From: an uncultured Clostridia bacterium
GTDB taxonomy: Bacteria; Bacillota; Clostridia; Oscillospirales; Ruminococcaceae
Direction of reading: 5' to 3'
Assembly (NCBI GenBank): GCA_947625195.1
Contig: CANQNK010000001.1
Location: 62,001-126,000 of the forward strand
DNA: 64,000 bases
Positions 8,656-17,392 of the stretch are shown in pieces (the first letter of the stretch is position 1; each line of letters begins with the position of its first letter). Position numbers and translations under genes: made by a program. Under the pieces are notes generated by a model. The model was not told the origin of the DNA, made no database searches, and saw only the letters and a program-made list of their open reading frames with translations.

Positions 8656-11094
8656 ATGCATAATGATAAAATCAAAAAGCTTATAGCGTGTGCATTAGTA
8701 GTTACCATGCTTTTGCCCGCAGGAACACTAATGAATGCTTTTGCAGAGGACGTCACTGCCGCAGACAGTACGGCTTCGCAAAGTGAAGATACGGCTTCTG
8801 AGGGAAGCGACAATGAGGCAGCGAGCAAGCAGGAGCAAAAGGAGGCTGAGGCTGAGCTTCCGGATAAGATAACCGATGAGCAGGCACTGGAGGCTTGCAA
8901 GCTGGCGGTCAAAGACGGGGATATCTCACTTTACTACGATGAGGAGACCGCAAGAATTTGTCTTCTGGACGAGAGAAACGGACAGAAAAACTACTGGTGG
9001 AGCACACCGATAAACACTGAGGCTGACAACACGATGCTGGATCCGTCTGACAGAAATCCGTTTATGAAAACGGCGCAGAGACAGCAGCTTCAGTCGGGGC
9101 TTGTAGTTTCATACGGAAACCGTGAAAGCAGAACTACTTCCACGGTATACTCGGGAACTCATACAAAGAGGACCAGGGTCGCCGACACGACGATAACCGT
9201 AAAGGACGATGGACTGTCAATTCTATACAGCTTCAGTAAAGAGGGATTTGAGATACCGGTTGAGTACACGCTTGCCGATGGAAAGCTCACGGTATCCTGT
9301 GACACCTCAAAAATCGAAGAGAAAAAAGCTGATGATGAATCAAGCGGCCTGGTAATAACGGATATTCAGCTCACTCCGTATTTCGGATCTGTGCCGGAAA
9401 CTGATGCAAATGATAAGCCGATAGATGGATATATGATAATTCCGGACGGAACGGGTGCCGTTATAAAATACAACAACGGCAAGGGCAATTACGCAACAGT
9501 ATATTCTCAGAAGGTTTACGGAAGAAATTACACAAACGTTCCGCTTCAGGTTCCCAGAACTATGGAGCAGGCATACCTGCCGCTTGGAGCACACGTCTCC
9601 GGCAAAAAGGCGCTGGTAGCAATAGCTACCGAGGGTGATGCCGACTGCTCGATCAACGCGCAGATAAACGGACAGGGAAATCAGACCTACAATTCACTTT
9701 ACTATGACTTTGAGGTAAGAGGCTCTGATGACTTTGAGTTAAGCGGTGAGAATGCGGCTCTTAAGGTTTTTGAAAAGGGCAATATCAAGTCGGGAACGCT
9801 GGCGGTTACCTATTATCCTCTTGCTAATGAGGAGGAGGTAAACTACGCAGACGTTGCAAAGGTATACCGCGACTACTTTATAGAAAAGACTCAGATGAAG
9901 TCAAAGATAACGGAGGACAATACCAGTCTTTACATTGACTTCTTCGGAGGAGTGATAAAGGCAAAATCGATTCTGGGAATTCCGTTTGACCTACAGACGG
10001 AGATAACAACCTTTGAGCAGGCGCAGAAGATTCTTAAGGCTTTGAAGGATGCAGGTGCTACGGACATAGTGGCGGCGTACAACGACTGGACTTCTAAGTC
10101 GATAGACAGAAAAATTTCCACAAAGGCGTCTGCATCGGGAACGGTAGGAGGAAACGACGACCTTGAGGAGCTTATCAAGTACGGAAACGACAACGATGTA
10201 ACCATTTATCCGTCTATGGATAATATGGAGATGAAGAGCAGCTCTTGGGGATACTTCACGTTTACTAGCACGGCGATAAGAGTTTCAAATTCCTTCTCAA
10301 GACAGCTCAGATACAATCCCGCTTTCGGAGCTGAATCAGGAGTAGCGCCAGCGCTTTTGACGCCTACGGTATACTCAAAGGTATTCAGCGAAATGATAGA
10401 GAGCTATAAGGATGAGGACTTAAAGAACATAGCGTTCGGCGGTTATTCATCAAAGCTTGTATCGGACTATTCGTCAAGCAATTACTCAAACAGACAGACG
10501 ACGCTGGAAACCATTGTTGAGGGATATAAGAAGGCGCAGAAAGAGGTAGGCTCGGTGCTTGCGGATCAGGCAAACGCATACGTTATCCCTTACGTTGACC
10601 ACATAACTAACGTTCCTGTATACTCAAGCGGCTTCAACATTGTAGATTACGATATTCCGCTTTACCAGATGATAGTTCACGGATATGTTCCGTATTCGAC
10701 CAAGGCTGTAAACTCAAGCTCAAACTCGGATGAAACATTCCTGCTTGCGCTTGCATACGGTTCGGCGATACACTATGATATGATTTATGCGGCTTCGTCT
10801 GTATTAAACGATACCGATTACAACGATCTGTATTACGCAAACTATGAGGGCTGGGTAGACTTGGCCGCTAATCAGTCGGTTGCGGCGGATAAGGTTTTAT
10901 CAAGCCTAAGCAAGTACGTGATAACCAATTACGAATATGATACCGATACCGGCGTGGCCGTAACCACATACGGAACTGAGGACGGTGAGGATAAGGCAAC
11001 GGTTGAGGTTGACCTTAATAACTCAACGGTAAAGGTAGACGGAAAAGAGATCGATGTTAGCAACTGTTTAGAGGAAGGAGGCGATGAAGAATAA
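8656..11094 (+). CDS. DUF5696-type secreted protein, possible glycoside hydrolase-like fold
   Basis: 812 residues, ATG after AAGGAGG. A signal peptide (residues 1-31, ending NAFAED) is followed by a Ser/Glu-rich acidic linker to about residue 75. Residues about 80-400 are beta-rich, with phrases such as ARICLLDERNGQKNYWWSTP and GYMIIPDGTGAVIKYNNG. Residues about 430-720 look like an alpha/beta barrel: a YRDYFIEK segment, then GATDIVAAYNDWTSK, VTIYPSMDNMEM and NAYVIPYVDHI. The overall shape (mutarotase-like beta domain then barrel) recalls large glycosidases, but no catalytic pair can be assigned by eye. The recognition as DUF5696 is from memory of proteins in similar transporter operons. The next permease start overlaps its stop by 1 nt. 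Confidence 0.75.
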   Translation: MHNDKIKKLIACALVVTMLLPAGTLMNAFAEDVTAADSTASQSEDTASEGSDNEAASKQEQKEAEAELPDKITDEQALEACKLAVKDGDISLYYDEETARICLLDERNGQKNYWWSTPINTEADNTMLDPSDRNPFMKTAQRQQLQSGLVVSYGNRESRTTSTVYSGTHTKRTRVADTTITVKDDGLSILYSFSKEGFEIPVEYTLADGKLTVSCDTSKIEEKKADDESSGLVITDIQLTPYFGSVPETDANDKPIDGYMIIPDGTGAVIKYNNGKGNYATVYSQKVYGRNYTNVPLQVPRTMEQAYLPLGAHVSGKKALVAIATEGDADCSINAQINGQGNQTYNSLYYDFEVRGSDDFELSGENAALKVFEKGNIKSGTLAVTYYPLANEEEVNYADVAKVYRDYFIEKTQMKSKITEDNTSLYIDFFGGVIKAKSILGIPFDLQTEITTFEQAQKILKALKDAGATDIVAAYNDWTSKSIDRKISTKASASGTVGGNDDLEELIKYGNDNDVTIYPSMDNMEMKSSSWGYFTFTSTAIRVSNSFSRQLRYNPAFGAESGVAPALLTPTVYSKVFSEMIESYKDEDLKNIAFGGYSSKLVSDYSSSNYSNRQTTLETIVEGYKKAQKEVGSVLADQANAYVIPYVDHITNVPVYSSGFNIVDYDIPLYQMIVHGYVPYSTKAVNSSSNSDETFLLALAYGSAIHYDMIYAASSVLNDTDYNDLYYANYEGWVDLAANQSVAADKVLSSLSKYVITNYEYDTDTGVAVTTYGTEDGEDKATVEVDLNNSTVKVDGKEIDVSNCLEEGGDEE

Positions 11095-12050
11095 TGAGTA
11101 CGGCAGTAAAAACCGAAAAGGCGGTAAAACCGCCGAAGGAAGCAAGGCAAAAGGGAATGAGAATTCCTTATGAAAGAAGAAAGGCGCTTTACGGGTATGC
11201 GTTTATAGCAATATGGCTTATCGGAGTTATATACTTCTTCATAATGCCGCTTATCGAATCACTTATTTATTCTTTCAACCTCACGCAGCCTACAAAGGGT
11301 TCAATGAACCTTGAGTGGAACGGAATTCAGCATTACTATGACGCATTCAGAAAAGACCAGCACTATTCACAGTATCTGGTTTCTGTGCTGGGAGACACGG
11401 CGCTTAAAACACCGCTTATACTTATTTTCTCGATATTTGTGGCGGTAATACTGAATCAGAAATTCAGAGGAAGAGTTTTTGCACGTGCGGTATTCTTCCT
11501 GCCGGTTATCATAGCGACAGGACCTGTTATGGAGATCATAAACGGTAATATGTCAACCGGAGGTTATCAGGGGGGCTCAGAACAGTTCAATACCCTGTTT
11601 GAAACGGACCTGGTCGATCAGTTGCTGGACTTTTTGGGAATATACGGAATAAGCGATTCTCTGACAGAGACTATATCAACCGTTACGTCAGATATTTTCA
11701 ATCTGGTATGGAGTTCGGGAATACAGATACTCATATTCCTGTCGGCGCTGCAAAATATTCCGTTTACCGCAAAAGAGGCGGCTCAGATGGAGGGCGCGAC
11801 TGCGTGGGAGTATTTCTGGAAGATAACGATTCCATACATAAGCCCTATGATACTTGCAGCATTGGTTTATACGGTTGTCGATTCGTTCGTTGACCCGTCA
11901 AACCAGGTTATGAAGCTTATTATGACGCAGGAGAGCTCGTGGAACTACGGATATATGGCCGCCATGGCCTGGGCATATTTTGCCATAGTAGGATTAGCTC
12001 TCGGAATCATAGCAGCTCTGATAAGCAAACATGTTTACTATGAAGTATAG
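11094..12050 (+). CDS. Sugar ABC transporter permease, MalF type (pair 2)
   Basis: 318 residues; the ATG shares one base with the preceding TAA (TAATG), so translation is coupled to the DUF5696-type gene. It has six spans and the EAA loop EAAQMEGATAWEYFWKITIP near residues 225-245. Between spans there is an extra periplasmic/outer loop of about 55 residues (MSTGGYQGGSEQFN through to TVTSDIFN) that the first MalF-type permease of the operon lacks. The loop could contact the solute-binding or DUF5696-type protein. It pairs with the following MalG-type permease. Confidence 0.9.
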   Translation: MSTAVKTEKAVKPPKEARQKGMRIPYERRKALYGYAFIAIWLIGVIYFFIMPLIESLIYSFNLTQPTKGSMNLEWNGIQHYYDAFRKDQHYSQYLVSVLGDTALKTPLILIFSIFVAVILNQKFRGRVFARAVFFLPVIIATGPVMEIINGNMSTGGYQGGSEQFNTLFETDLVDQLLDFLGIYGISDSLTETISTVTSDIFNLVWSSGIQILIFLSALQNIPFTAKEAAQMEGATAWEYFWKITIPYISPMILAALVYTVVDSFVDPSNQVMKLIMTQESSWNYGYMAAMAWAYFAIVGLALGIIAALISKHVYYEV

Positions 12051-12061
12051 GGGGGATAGAG

Positions 12062-13111
12062 TTGGCAACTAAAAAAGAAGAGAAAATCTTTGCAAAGGAA
12101 ATGAAGGCTGCAAAGAAAGCAAAGAAAAAGGAAATGAAGAAGCTGGGAATAAAGCCAAATCTGACCCCTGAACAGATCAGATATAACAGAAACAAGGCAA
12201 TATTATCAACAATATGGCCGATATTCAGATTTTTGATACTGTTCGGATTGTGTTTTATCATACTATATCCGCTCATCTTTATGATAACGACATCATTCAG
12301 ACCTAATGAGCAGATGAACGATCCGTCTATCATCTGGATCCCCAAGTCGTTGACTCTTGACAATATCAAGGAGACTTGGGAAACTATGAAATTCGGAACG
12401 ACGGCGCTGAACACAATAAAGCTTAATCTTATTGCTTCTGTAATTCAGGTAGGAACCTGTGCGCTCACAGGTTATGGCTTTGCAAGATTCAAGTTCAAGG
12501 GTAAGGGACTGTTGTTTGTAATAGTTATTCTTATGATCATTGTACCTCCGCAGATCACGACAATTCCTATGTACTTGAAGTTTACATACTTTAACCCGTT
12601 GGGAATATTCAGTATGTTTAACGGAGGAGAAGGTCTGCACCTTATCGATACGGGTTGGACGCTATATCTGCCCGCGCTGTTTGCAAACGGAATAAAAGCC
12701 GGACTGTTTATCTTCCTGTTCAGGCAGTTCTTCAAAGGACTTCCCAAGGAGCTTGAGGACGCCGCATATCTTGACGGCTGCGGTCCGTTCAAGACATTCC
12801 TTATCGTAATGGTGCCGAACGCAGCGTCGTCATTTTTGACCGTATTCCTGTTTTCGGTAGTGTGGTACTGGAACGATTACTATATGACGTCATCGTTCTT
12901 AAACGACAGTGCAACGGTAGGACTTCAGCTTCAGAACTTAAGTTCAACGCTTGCGGCAGATCTCTTCAACAATCAGGCGGTAGGCCCAAGACAGCTTATA
13001 GTTTGGCTTGAATCAGGATGTATACTTGCAATTTCTCCGATACTTATTATGTATATCTTCTTACAGAAGTACTTTACAGAAGGTATTGAGCGTTCAGGAC
13101 TTACAGGTTGA
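12062..13111 (+). CDS. Sugar ABC transporter permease, MalG type (pair 2)
   Basis: 349 residues from TTG 12062 with SD-like GGGGGATAGAG immediately upstream. A very basic cytoplasmic N-terminus (about 50 residues, about half Lys/Glu) precedes six spans. The EAA loop reads LEDAAYLDGCGPFKTFLIVM followed by VPNAA. It is the last gene of the operon and is followed by a Rho-independent terminator at 13128. It completes the second permease heterodimer, so the operon has four permease subunits but only one visible solute-binding protein. Confidence 0.9.
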   Translation: MATKKEEKIFAKEMKAAKKAKKKEMKKLGIKPNLTPEQIRYNRNKAILSTIWPIFRFLILFGLCFIILYPLIFMITTSFRPNEQMNDPSIIWIPKSLTLDNIKETWETMKFGTTALNTIKLNLIASVIQVGTCALTGYGFARFKFKGKGLLFVIVILMIIVPPQITTIPMYLKFTYFNPLGIFSMFNGGEGLHLIDTGWTLYLPALFANGIKAGLFIFLFRQFFKGLPKELEDAAYLDGCGPFKTFLIVMVPNAASSFLTVFLFSVVWYWNDYYMTSSFLNDSATVGLQLQNLSSTLAADLFNNQAVGPRQLIVWLESGCILAISPILIMYIFLQKYFTEGIERSGLTG

Positions 13112-13127
13112 CAAACCCGAAAATATT

Positions 13128-13153
13128 CCCTCGGCAGTGCCGGGGGATTTTTC
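13128..13153 (+). terminator. Rho-independent terminator of the transporter operon
   Basis: The hairpin CCCTCGGC-AGT-GCCGGGGG (one G:U pair) is followed by ATTTTTCT. It begins 17 nt after the last permease stop. Confidence 0.8.
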
Positions 13154-13193
13154 TATATTGTATTATAATAAAGGGAATTTAATATATATGGTA

Positions 13194-13222
13194 TTGCAAA
13201 AAGTCAGGCGATTTGGTATAAT
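13194..13222 (+). promoter_or_regulatory. Sigma-A promoter of the GH95 gene
   Basis: TTGCAA at 13194-13199, 17 nt spacer, TATAAT at 13217-13222. The GH95 start codon lies 33 nt downstream of the -10 box, so the enzyme is transcribed separately from the transporter operon. Confidence 0.85.
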
Positions 13223-13254
13223 TAAATAACAATTAGAAGAAAGGTCAGATAAGT

Positions 13255-15537
13255 ATGAACAATTCGTCTGTTCTGTGGTATAAACAGCCTGCCGAGAACT
13301 GGGACGAGGCGCTTCCCATTGGAAACGGCAGACTTGGAGCTATGGTTTTCGGCGGTATATATAAAGAGAGATATCAGCTTAATGAGGATTCCGTGTGGTC
13401 GGGAGGCCCTAGAGAGCGAAACAACAAAAGTGCACTTGAAAATCTTGAAAGAGTGCGTACACTTATCAAGGAAGAAAAAATACCGGACGCGGAAAAGCTT
13501 ATTTTAAAGGCATTTAGCGGAACGCCCGTAAATCAGCGCCACTATATGCCGCTTGGGGATTTAAGTGCAGAGCAGTTTTATGAATCAGATAAAGAGCCTG
13601 ACGGATATGTGAGAATGCTGGATATTGAAAACTCTGTTATGAGTGTTTCGTACAAGATTGACGGCGTAGAGTATAAAAGGGAGTGTATTGCATCGTACCC
13701 TGATGAGGTAATAGCTGTAAAGTATTCAGCAAGCAGGGCAGCGGCGGTGAATTTGAGAATTGAAATAGACGGAAGAGACGATTATTTCGACGACAATTCG
13801 CCTGTGTCTGAGGATACGATTCTGTACTACGGCGGCTGCGGAGGAGAAGACGGCATAAATTTTGCAAGCGTGATAAAGGTAATTCCGTCAGGAGGAAGCG
13901 TTCATAGCTTCGGCAGCAGCCTGGTGGCACAAGGGTGCGATGAGGTTACGGTTCTTATCTGCGCACAGACAAGCTACCGGTATTTAGACTACAAAGAAAA
14001 AGCTTTTTTTGATATTGAACAGCTCGACGGCAAAACCTTTGAGGATATGAAAAAGGAGCATATAGCCGATTACAGACATTTCTACGACAGAATGAGCCTT
14101 ACGCTGAACGACAACAGCGAGGAGGATCTGCCTACAGATAAGCGCCTTGAAAGGATAAGGCAGGAGGGTAAGACTGACAACAAGCTGTTTGAGCTTTATC
14201 TTAACTTCGGACGTTATCTAATGATCTCGGGAAGCAGAGAGGGAACGCTGCCGCTTAACCTTCAGGGGATCTGGAACGAGAATATGTGGCCGGCCTGGGG
14301 TTGCCGCTTTACGATAAACATAAATACTCAGATGAACTATTGGCCGGCGGAGGTATGCAACCTGTCTGAGCTTCATATGCCGCTGTTTGATCTGATAGAA
14401 AAAATGCGGCCGAACGGCAGACATACCGCTAAAGAGATGTATAACTGCGGCGGATTTGTGGCACATCATAACACCGACCTTTGGGGGGATACCGCGCCGC
14501 AGGACTTATGGCTTCCGGCAACCTCGTGGCCGATGGGAGCGGCGTGGTTGTGCATTCACATATGGGAGCATTATAAATTTACACAAGACAAAGAATTTCT
14601 TGACAAAAAGTACGATACGCTTAAAGAAGCGGCGGAGTTTTTTACCGATTTTCTAATAGAAAATGATGATGGCAAGCTTGTCACCTGTCCGTCAACATCT
14701 CCTGAGAATACATATATTACAAAGTCCGGAACAAAGGGTTCTGTCTGCATAGGGCCGTCGATGGACAGCCAGATTCTGTATGAGCTTTTTACTGCCGTTA
14801 TAGAGGCGGGAAAAATTCTCGGCAGGGGTGAGGCATATGGCGAAAAGCTCAATAAAATGAGAGCGTTGTTGCCTGCGCCCGAGGTGGGAAAATACGGACA
14901 AATTAAGGAATGGGCGGAGGATTACGACGAAGAAGAGCCGGGGCATAGGCATATTTCACAGCTTTTTGCACTGTATCCCGCAGATATGATATCGATGAGA
15001 AAAACTCCTGAGCTTGCAAAAGCGGCGAGAGCGACAATCGAAAGACGCCTTTCACACGGAGGAGGTCACACCGGCTGGAGTAGGGCGTGGATAACGAATA
15101 TGTGGGCAAGGCTGTTTGAAGGACAGAAAGTTTATGAAAACCTCGTAGCGCTTTTAAGTTACTCGACAAACCCGAATATGTTTGACAGTCACCCGCCTTT
15201 TCAGATCGACGGAAACTTTGGCGGAGCTGCCGCAATAGTCGAGGCTTTGCTGCAAAGTGAAAACGGAGAGCTTGTGTTTCTTCCGGCAAGGCCCGAGGAG
15301 TGGAGTGAGGGAGAGATAAAAGGTGTGCTTGCGCGAGGCGGATTTGAAGTAAGCTTTAAATTCTGCGGCAACAGCATAAATGCCGATATTGTTTCAAAAG
15401 TGGGAAGTATTTTAAAAATCGCAGCACCCAAAAATGCTCAGATTGAGACCTCGCCTGGTGCAAGGGTCAGCGAGTATCGCGACGGAGCGTTTGTTATCCC
15501 GACCGAGGTGGGCGCAAGGGTTAATATTAAATATTGA
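13255..15537 (+). CDS. Glycoside hydrolase family 95 (alpha-L-fucosidase family)
   Basis: 760 residues, ATG after AGAAAGG. The N-terminus has the GH95 opening WYKQPAENWDEALPIGNGRL and MVFGG, with QLNEDSVWSGGP. The middle of the protein carries GIWNENMWPAWGCRFTINI and NTQMNYWPAE; the two Asn residues before MNYW match those that assist the catalytic base in characterised GH95 1,2-alpha-fucosidases. GHRHISQLFALYPAD and DSHPPFQIDGNFGG come from the (alpha/alpha)6 barrel. No signal peptide is present, so the enzyme is cytoplasmic and likely acts on imported oligosaccharides. GH95 also includes alpha-L-galactosidases; specificity cannot be fixed by eye. Its position right after a glycan-type importer and upstream of fucO fits fucosylated glycan use. 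Confidence 0.93.
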   Translation: MNNSSVLWYKQPAENWDEALPIGNGRLGAMVFGGIYKERYQLNEDSVWSGGPRERNNKSALENLERVRTLIKEEKIPDAEKLILKAFSGTPVNQRHYMPLGDLSAEQFYESDKEPDGYVRMLDIENSVMSVSYKIDGVEYKRECIASYPDEVIAVKYSASRAAAVNLRIEIDGRDDYFDDNSPVSEDTILYYGGCGGEDGINFASVIKVIPSGGSVHSFGSSLVAQGCDEVTVLICAQTSYRYLDYKEKAFFDIEQLDGKTFEDMKKEHIADYRHFYDRMSLTLNDNSEEDLPTDKRLERIRQEGKTDNKLFELYLNFGRYLMISGSREGTLPLNLQGIWNENMWPAWGCRFTININTQMNYWPAEVCNLSELHMPLFDLIEKMRPNGRHTAKEMYNCGGFVAHHNTDLWGDTAPQDLWLPATSWPMGAAWLCIHIWEHYKFTQDKEFLDKKYDTLKEAAEFFTDFLIENDDGKLVTCPSTSPENTYITKSGTKGSVCIGPSMDSQILYELFTAVIEAGKILGRGEAYGEKLNKMRALLPAPEVGKYGQIKEWAEDYDEEEPGHRHISQLFALYPADMISMRKTPELAKAARATIERRLSHGGGHTGWSRAWITNMWARLFEGQKVYENLVALLSYSTNPNMFDSHPPFQIDGNFGGAAAIVEALLQSENGELVFLPARPEEWSEGEIKGVLARGGFEVSFKFCGNSINADIVSKVGSILKIAAPKNAQIETSPGARVSEYRDGAFVIPTEVGARVNIKY

Positions 15538-15545
15538 TGTACATT

Positions 15546-15575
15546 AAAAGGGGACGGTTTTTGCCGTCCCCTTTT
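15546..15575. terminator. Bidirectional terminator
   Basis: A perfect 12-bp stem AAAAGGGGACGG / CCGTCCCCTTTT with a 6-nt loop, lying between the convergent GH95 and phosphodiesterase genes. The A and T tails serve both strands. Confidence 0.88.
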
Positions 15576-15604
15576 AACGTTTGTAAAGTGATGTGCATAT
15601 ATTA

Positions 15605-16081
15605 TTATAGGTCGATATGACGAATCTCTACTCCTTTGTCGGTTATATCAATCGATGCAAACGACGGAGGATTTCCGTCGCGGGGAATAGCGGCGCTTCC
15701 GGGGTTTAATAAGTAAATCCCGTTGTCACAGCGGTAAAAGCGCTGGTGCGTGTGACCGAAAAGAACGATATCCGCCTTGCGTTCTCTTGCAAGGCGGTAG
15801 AGAGAGTCAAGTGACCAGTTGACGTTGTAGCGGTGGCCGTGTGTGCAGATAATCTTTCTGCCTTCAGCAGTAAACTCACCTACTGTAGGAAGCATTGAGT
15901 AGTAATCGCAGTTACCGGGAACAGCGACAAAGCTTTTATCGTAATATTTCCGGCTTACAGAGTTTAAATCGTTTTCTCCGTCTCCTAGAAAAACGAAAAG
16001 GTCTGCGTTTAAATTTCTTTTTACAATGTCCTCTGCAGCAGATGTAAACCCGTGCGTATCAGAAAAAACTATAATTCTCAT
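15605..16081 (-). CDS. YfcE/MJ0936-family metallophosphodiesterase
   Basis: 158 residues from the ATG at 16081, which has GAGGGGCGG at a good distance upstream; the frame stays open further upstream but without an RBS. The calcineurin-like motifs are in order: FSDTHG (metal ligands), LGDGEND, VPGNCD, CTHGHRYNV and LFGHTHQRF, followed by LLNPGSAAIPR. This is the complete metal-binding set of the small YfcE family, which hydrolyses phosphodiesters in vitro. The physiological substrate is unknown. The protein is cytoplasmic and transcribed divergently from the small unknown genes at 16189. Confidence 0.93.
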   Translation of the reverse strand: MRIIVFSDTHGFTSAAEDIVKRNLNADLFVFLGDGENDLNSVSRKYYDKSFVAVPGNCDYYSMLPTVGEFTAEGRKIICTHGHRYNVNWSLDSLYRLARERKADIVLFGHTHQRFYRCDNGIYLLNPGSAAIPRDGNPPSFASIDITDKGVEIRHIDL

Positions 16082-16122
16082 TAAAACCGCCCCTCGGCAT
16101 AAATATTGTTTACCACCGTATG

Positions 16123-16137
16123 TGATATTTGATATCA
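16123..16137. repeat. Short palindrome in a divergent promoter region
   Basis: TGATAT-TTG-ATATCA between the divergent starts at 16081 and 16189. It could be an operator, but a 6-bp palindrome can occur by chance. Confidence 0.3.
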
Positions 16138-16188
16138 TTGTAACATATTATTAAAATAAATACAAGTATGGTTTATGGAGGAAAATCT

Positions 16189-16425
16189 ATGAAAATGAAT
16201 GAAAAACAGCTTGCTTCGCTGTTAAATGTTGCATCAAAAAAGCTAGGAACAACGCCTGAAACACTTAAGCATCAGTTGGAAAGCGGAGCGTTTGACAAGG
16301 CTCTGGGCAATATGAACCGAACCGACGCCGACAGATTGAAGCAGGCATTGTCTAATCCAAAGGTTGCGGAAAAAATTCTTTCTACTCCTCAGGCTCAGGA
16401 GATTTACAAAAAAATATCAAAGTAG
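16189..16425 (+). CDS. Small conserved-looking protein of unknown function
   Basis: 78 residues from ATG 16189, chosen because GGAGG lies 8 nt upstream; an in-frame ATG at 16168 lies before that RBS. The protein is helical and soluble, with Lys/Asn/Gln-rich text such as EKQLASLLNVASKKLGTTPE and FDKALGNMNRTDADRLKQAL. It has no signal peptide, membrane span or metal motif. It is followed after 22 nt by two further unknown genes on the same strand, which together end at a terminator. I do not recognise the family. Confidence 0.8.
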   Translation: MKMNEKQLASLLNVASKKLGTTPETLKHQLESGAFDKALGNMNRTDADRLKQALSNPKVAEKILSTPQAQEIYKKISK

Positions 16426-16447
16426 TTTGATAATAAATTGAAGGGCG

Positions 16448-16882
16448 GTGAATGAGACGGACGATCTGATGACAAAATTAAACGAGGTGCTCAACGACGA
16501 GGAGAGTATGAAGCAAATAAAAGAGCTTGCCTCGATGCTCGGCACAGACGGGAGCAATAGCTCCGACTCTGAGCCGCTCGACATTTCAAAGCTTCTCAGC
16601 GTGAATGACAGCGCAGATGCCGAGGAGACGCCACCTAAAAGTGAAAACAAAAATCCCTTGGGCAACATCGATATCACAAAGCTTATGCAGCTCAGGGGGA
16701 TGATGGAGAAAAACACGAAAAGCGATAAAAACATTGCGCTGCTGCTTGCTCTGAAGCCGCTTTTGAAGGAAGAAAAGCAGGCAAAGGTAGACAGCATGAT
16801 AAAGATTTTCAAGCTGCTTGCGATATTGCCGATTTTGCGTGAAAGCGGTATATTAGGAGGTGACCTGTTTGGCATCCTCTGA
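16448..16882 (+). CDS. Unknown acidic helical protein (middle gene of a three-gene cluster)
   Basis: 144 residues if the GTG at 16448 is used, but its RBS (AAGGG at 16441) is only 2 nt away; the ATG at 16469 (137 residues) is the main alternative. An acidic N-terminal helix (TKLNEVLNDEESMKQIKELA) is followed by an Asp/Ser-rich linker, then NIDITKLMQLRGMMEK and helices rich in Leu/Ala (NIALLLALKPLLKEEKQAK). A hydrophobic C-terminus reads LLAILPILRESGILGG. No enzymatic motif is visible. Its last 14 nt overlap the next gene, whose RBS lies inside this one, so the two are translationally coupled. Confidence 0.78.
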   Translation: MNETDDLMTKLNEVLNDEESMKQIKELASMLGTDGSNSSDSEPLDISKLLSVNDSADAEETPPKSENKNPLGNIDITKLMQLRGMMEKNTKSDKNIALLLALKPLLKEEKQAKVDSMIKIFKLLAILPILRESGILGGDLFGIL

Positions 16883-17240
16883 TGAATTTACTTCGTTAAG
16901 AGAAGAAGCGTTGCGCCGTATGCAACAGATGCACGCGGCATCGCATTTAAGCAGACCATCGCAAGAGACTTCCTCAACGCAAGTTGCACATTCACCTCCT
17001 GCTCCTCCTCCCCCTCCTGCTCCTGAGGTACATAAGGATTCAGGGCGCGGTAAGGCGTCACCGTTCAGCGAGTTTCTAGGCTCACTTGCAGGGCTGGGAG
17101 GACAAAAGGGGAGCAAATCGCTGTTTGACGAGTTAAATATCGATGAAGAAAAGGCGATAATAGGAATACTTATATATGTGCTCTATAAAAACGGAGCGGA
17201 CATAAAGCTTATGCTGGCACTTGGATATCTGCTGATATGA
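16869..17240 (+). CDS. Unknown small protein with a polyproline stretch and hydrophobic C-terminus
   Basis: 123 residues from TTG 16869. GGAGG at 16856-16860 is 8 nt upstream of this codon; the in-frame GTG at 16860 overlaps the SD and is rejected. An Ala/Gln/Met-rich helix is followed by a polyproline segment (SPPAPPPPPAPEV), a Gly/Ser/Phe stretch (SEFLGSLAGLGGQKG), and ELNIDEEKAIIGILIYVLY. It ends in a Leu-rich hydrophobic tail, ADIKLMLALGYLLI. Architecture suggests a flexible linker between two helical parts, the second possibly membrane-associated. The family is not recognised. Confidence 0.75.
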   Translation: MASSDEFTSLREEALRRMQQMHAASHLSRPSQETSSTQVAHSPPAPPPPPAPEVHKDSGRGKASPFSEFLGSLAGLGGQKGSKSLFDELNIDEEKAIIGILIYVLYKNGADIKLMLALGYLLI

Positions 17241-17259
17241 ATAAGGAGACTTAACCGAT

Positions 17260-17304
17260 AACACGCTCAGTACTCGGAAAAACCCGGGGCTGAGCGTGTT
17301 TTGT
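17260..17304 (+). terminator. Terminator of the three-gene unknown cluster
   Basis: An 11-bp stem AACACGCTCAG / CTGAGCGTGTT with a 19-nt loop, followed by TTGT. Confidence 0.75.
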
Positions 17305-17392
17305 GTGCCGCTTTTTATTAATTAAATAAGTCATTTGTGCAAACTGACAAATAATGGGAAATTTTATTGTGCATAATTTCGTGGATATTTTC

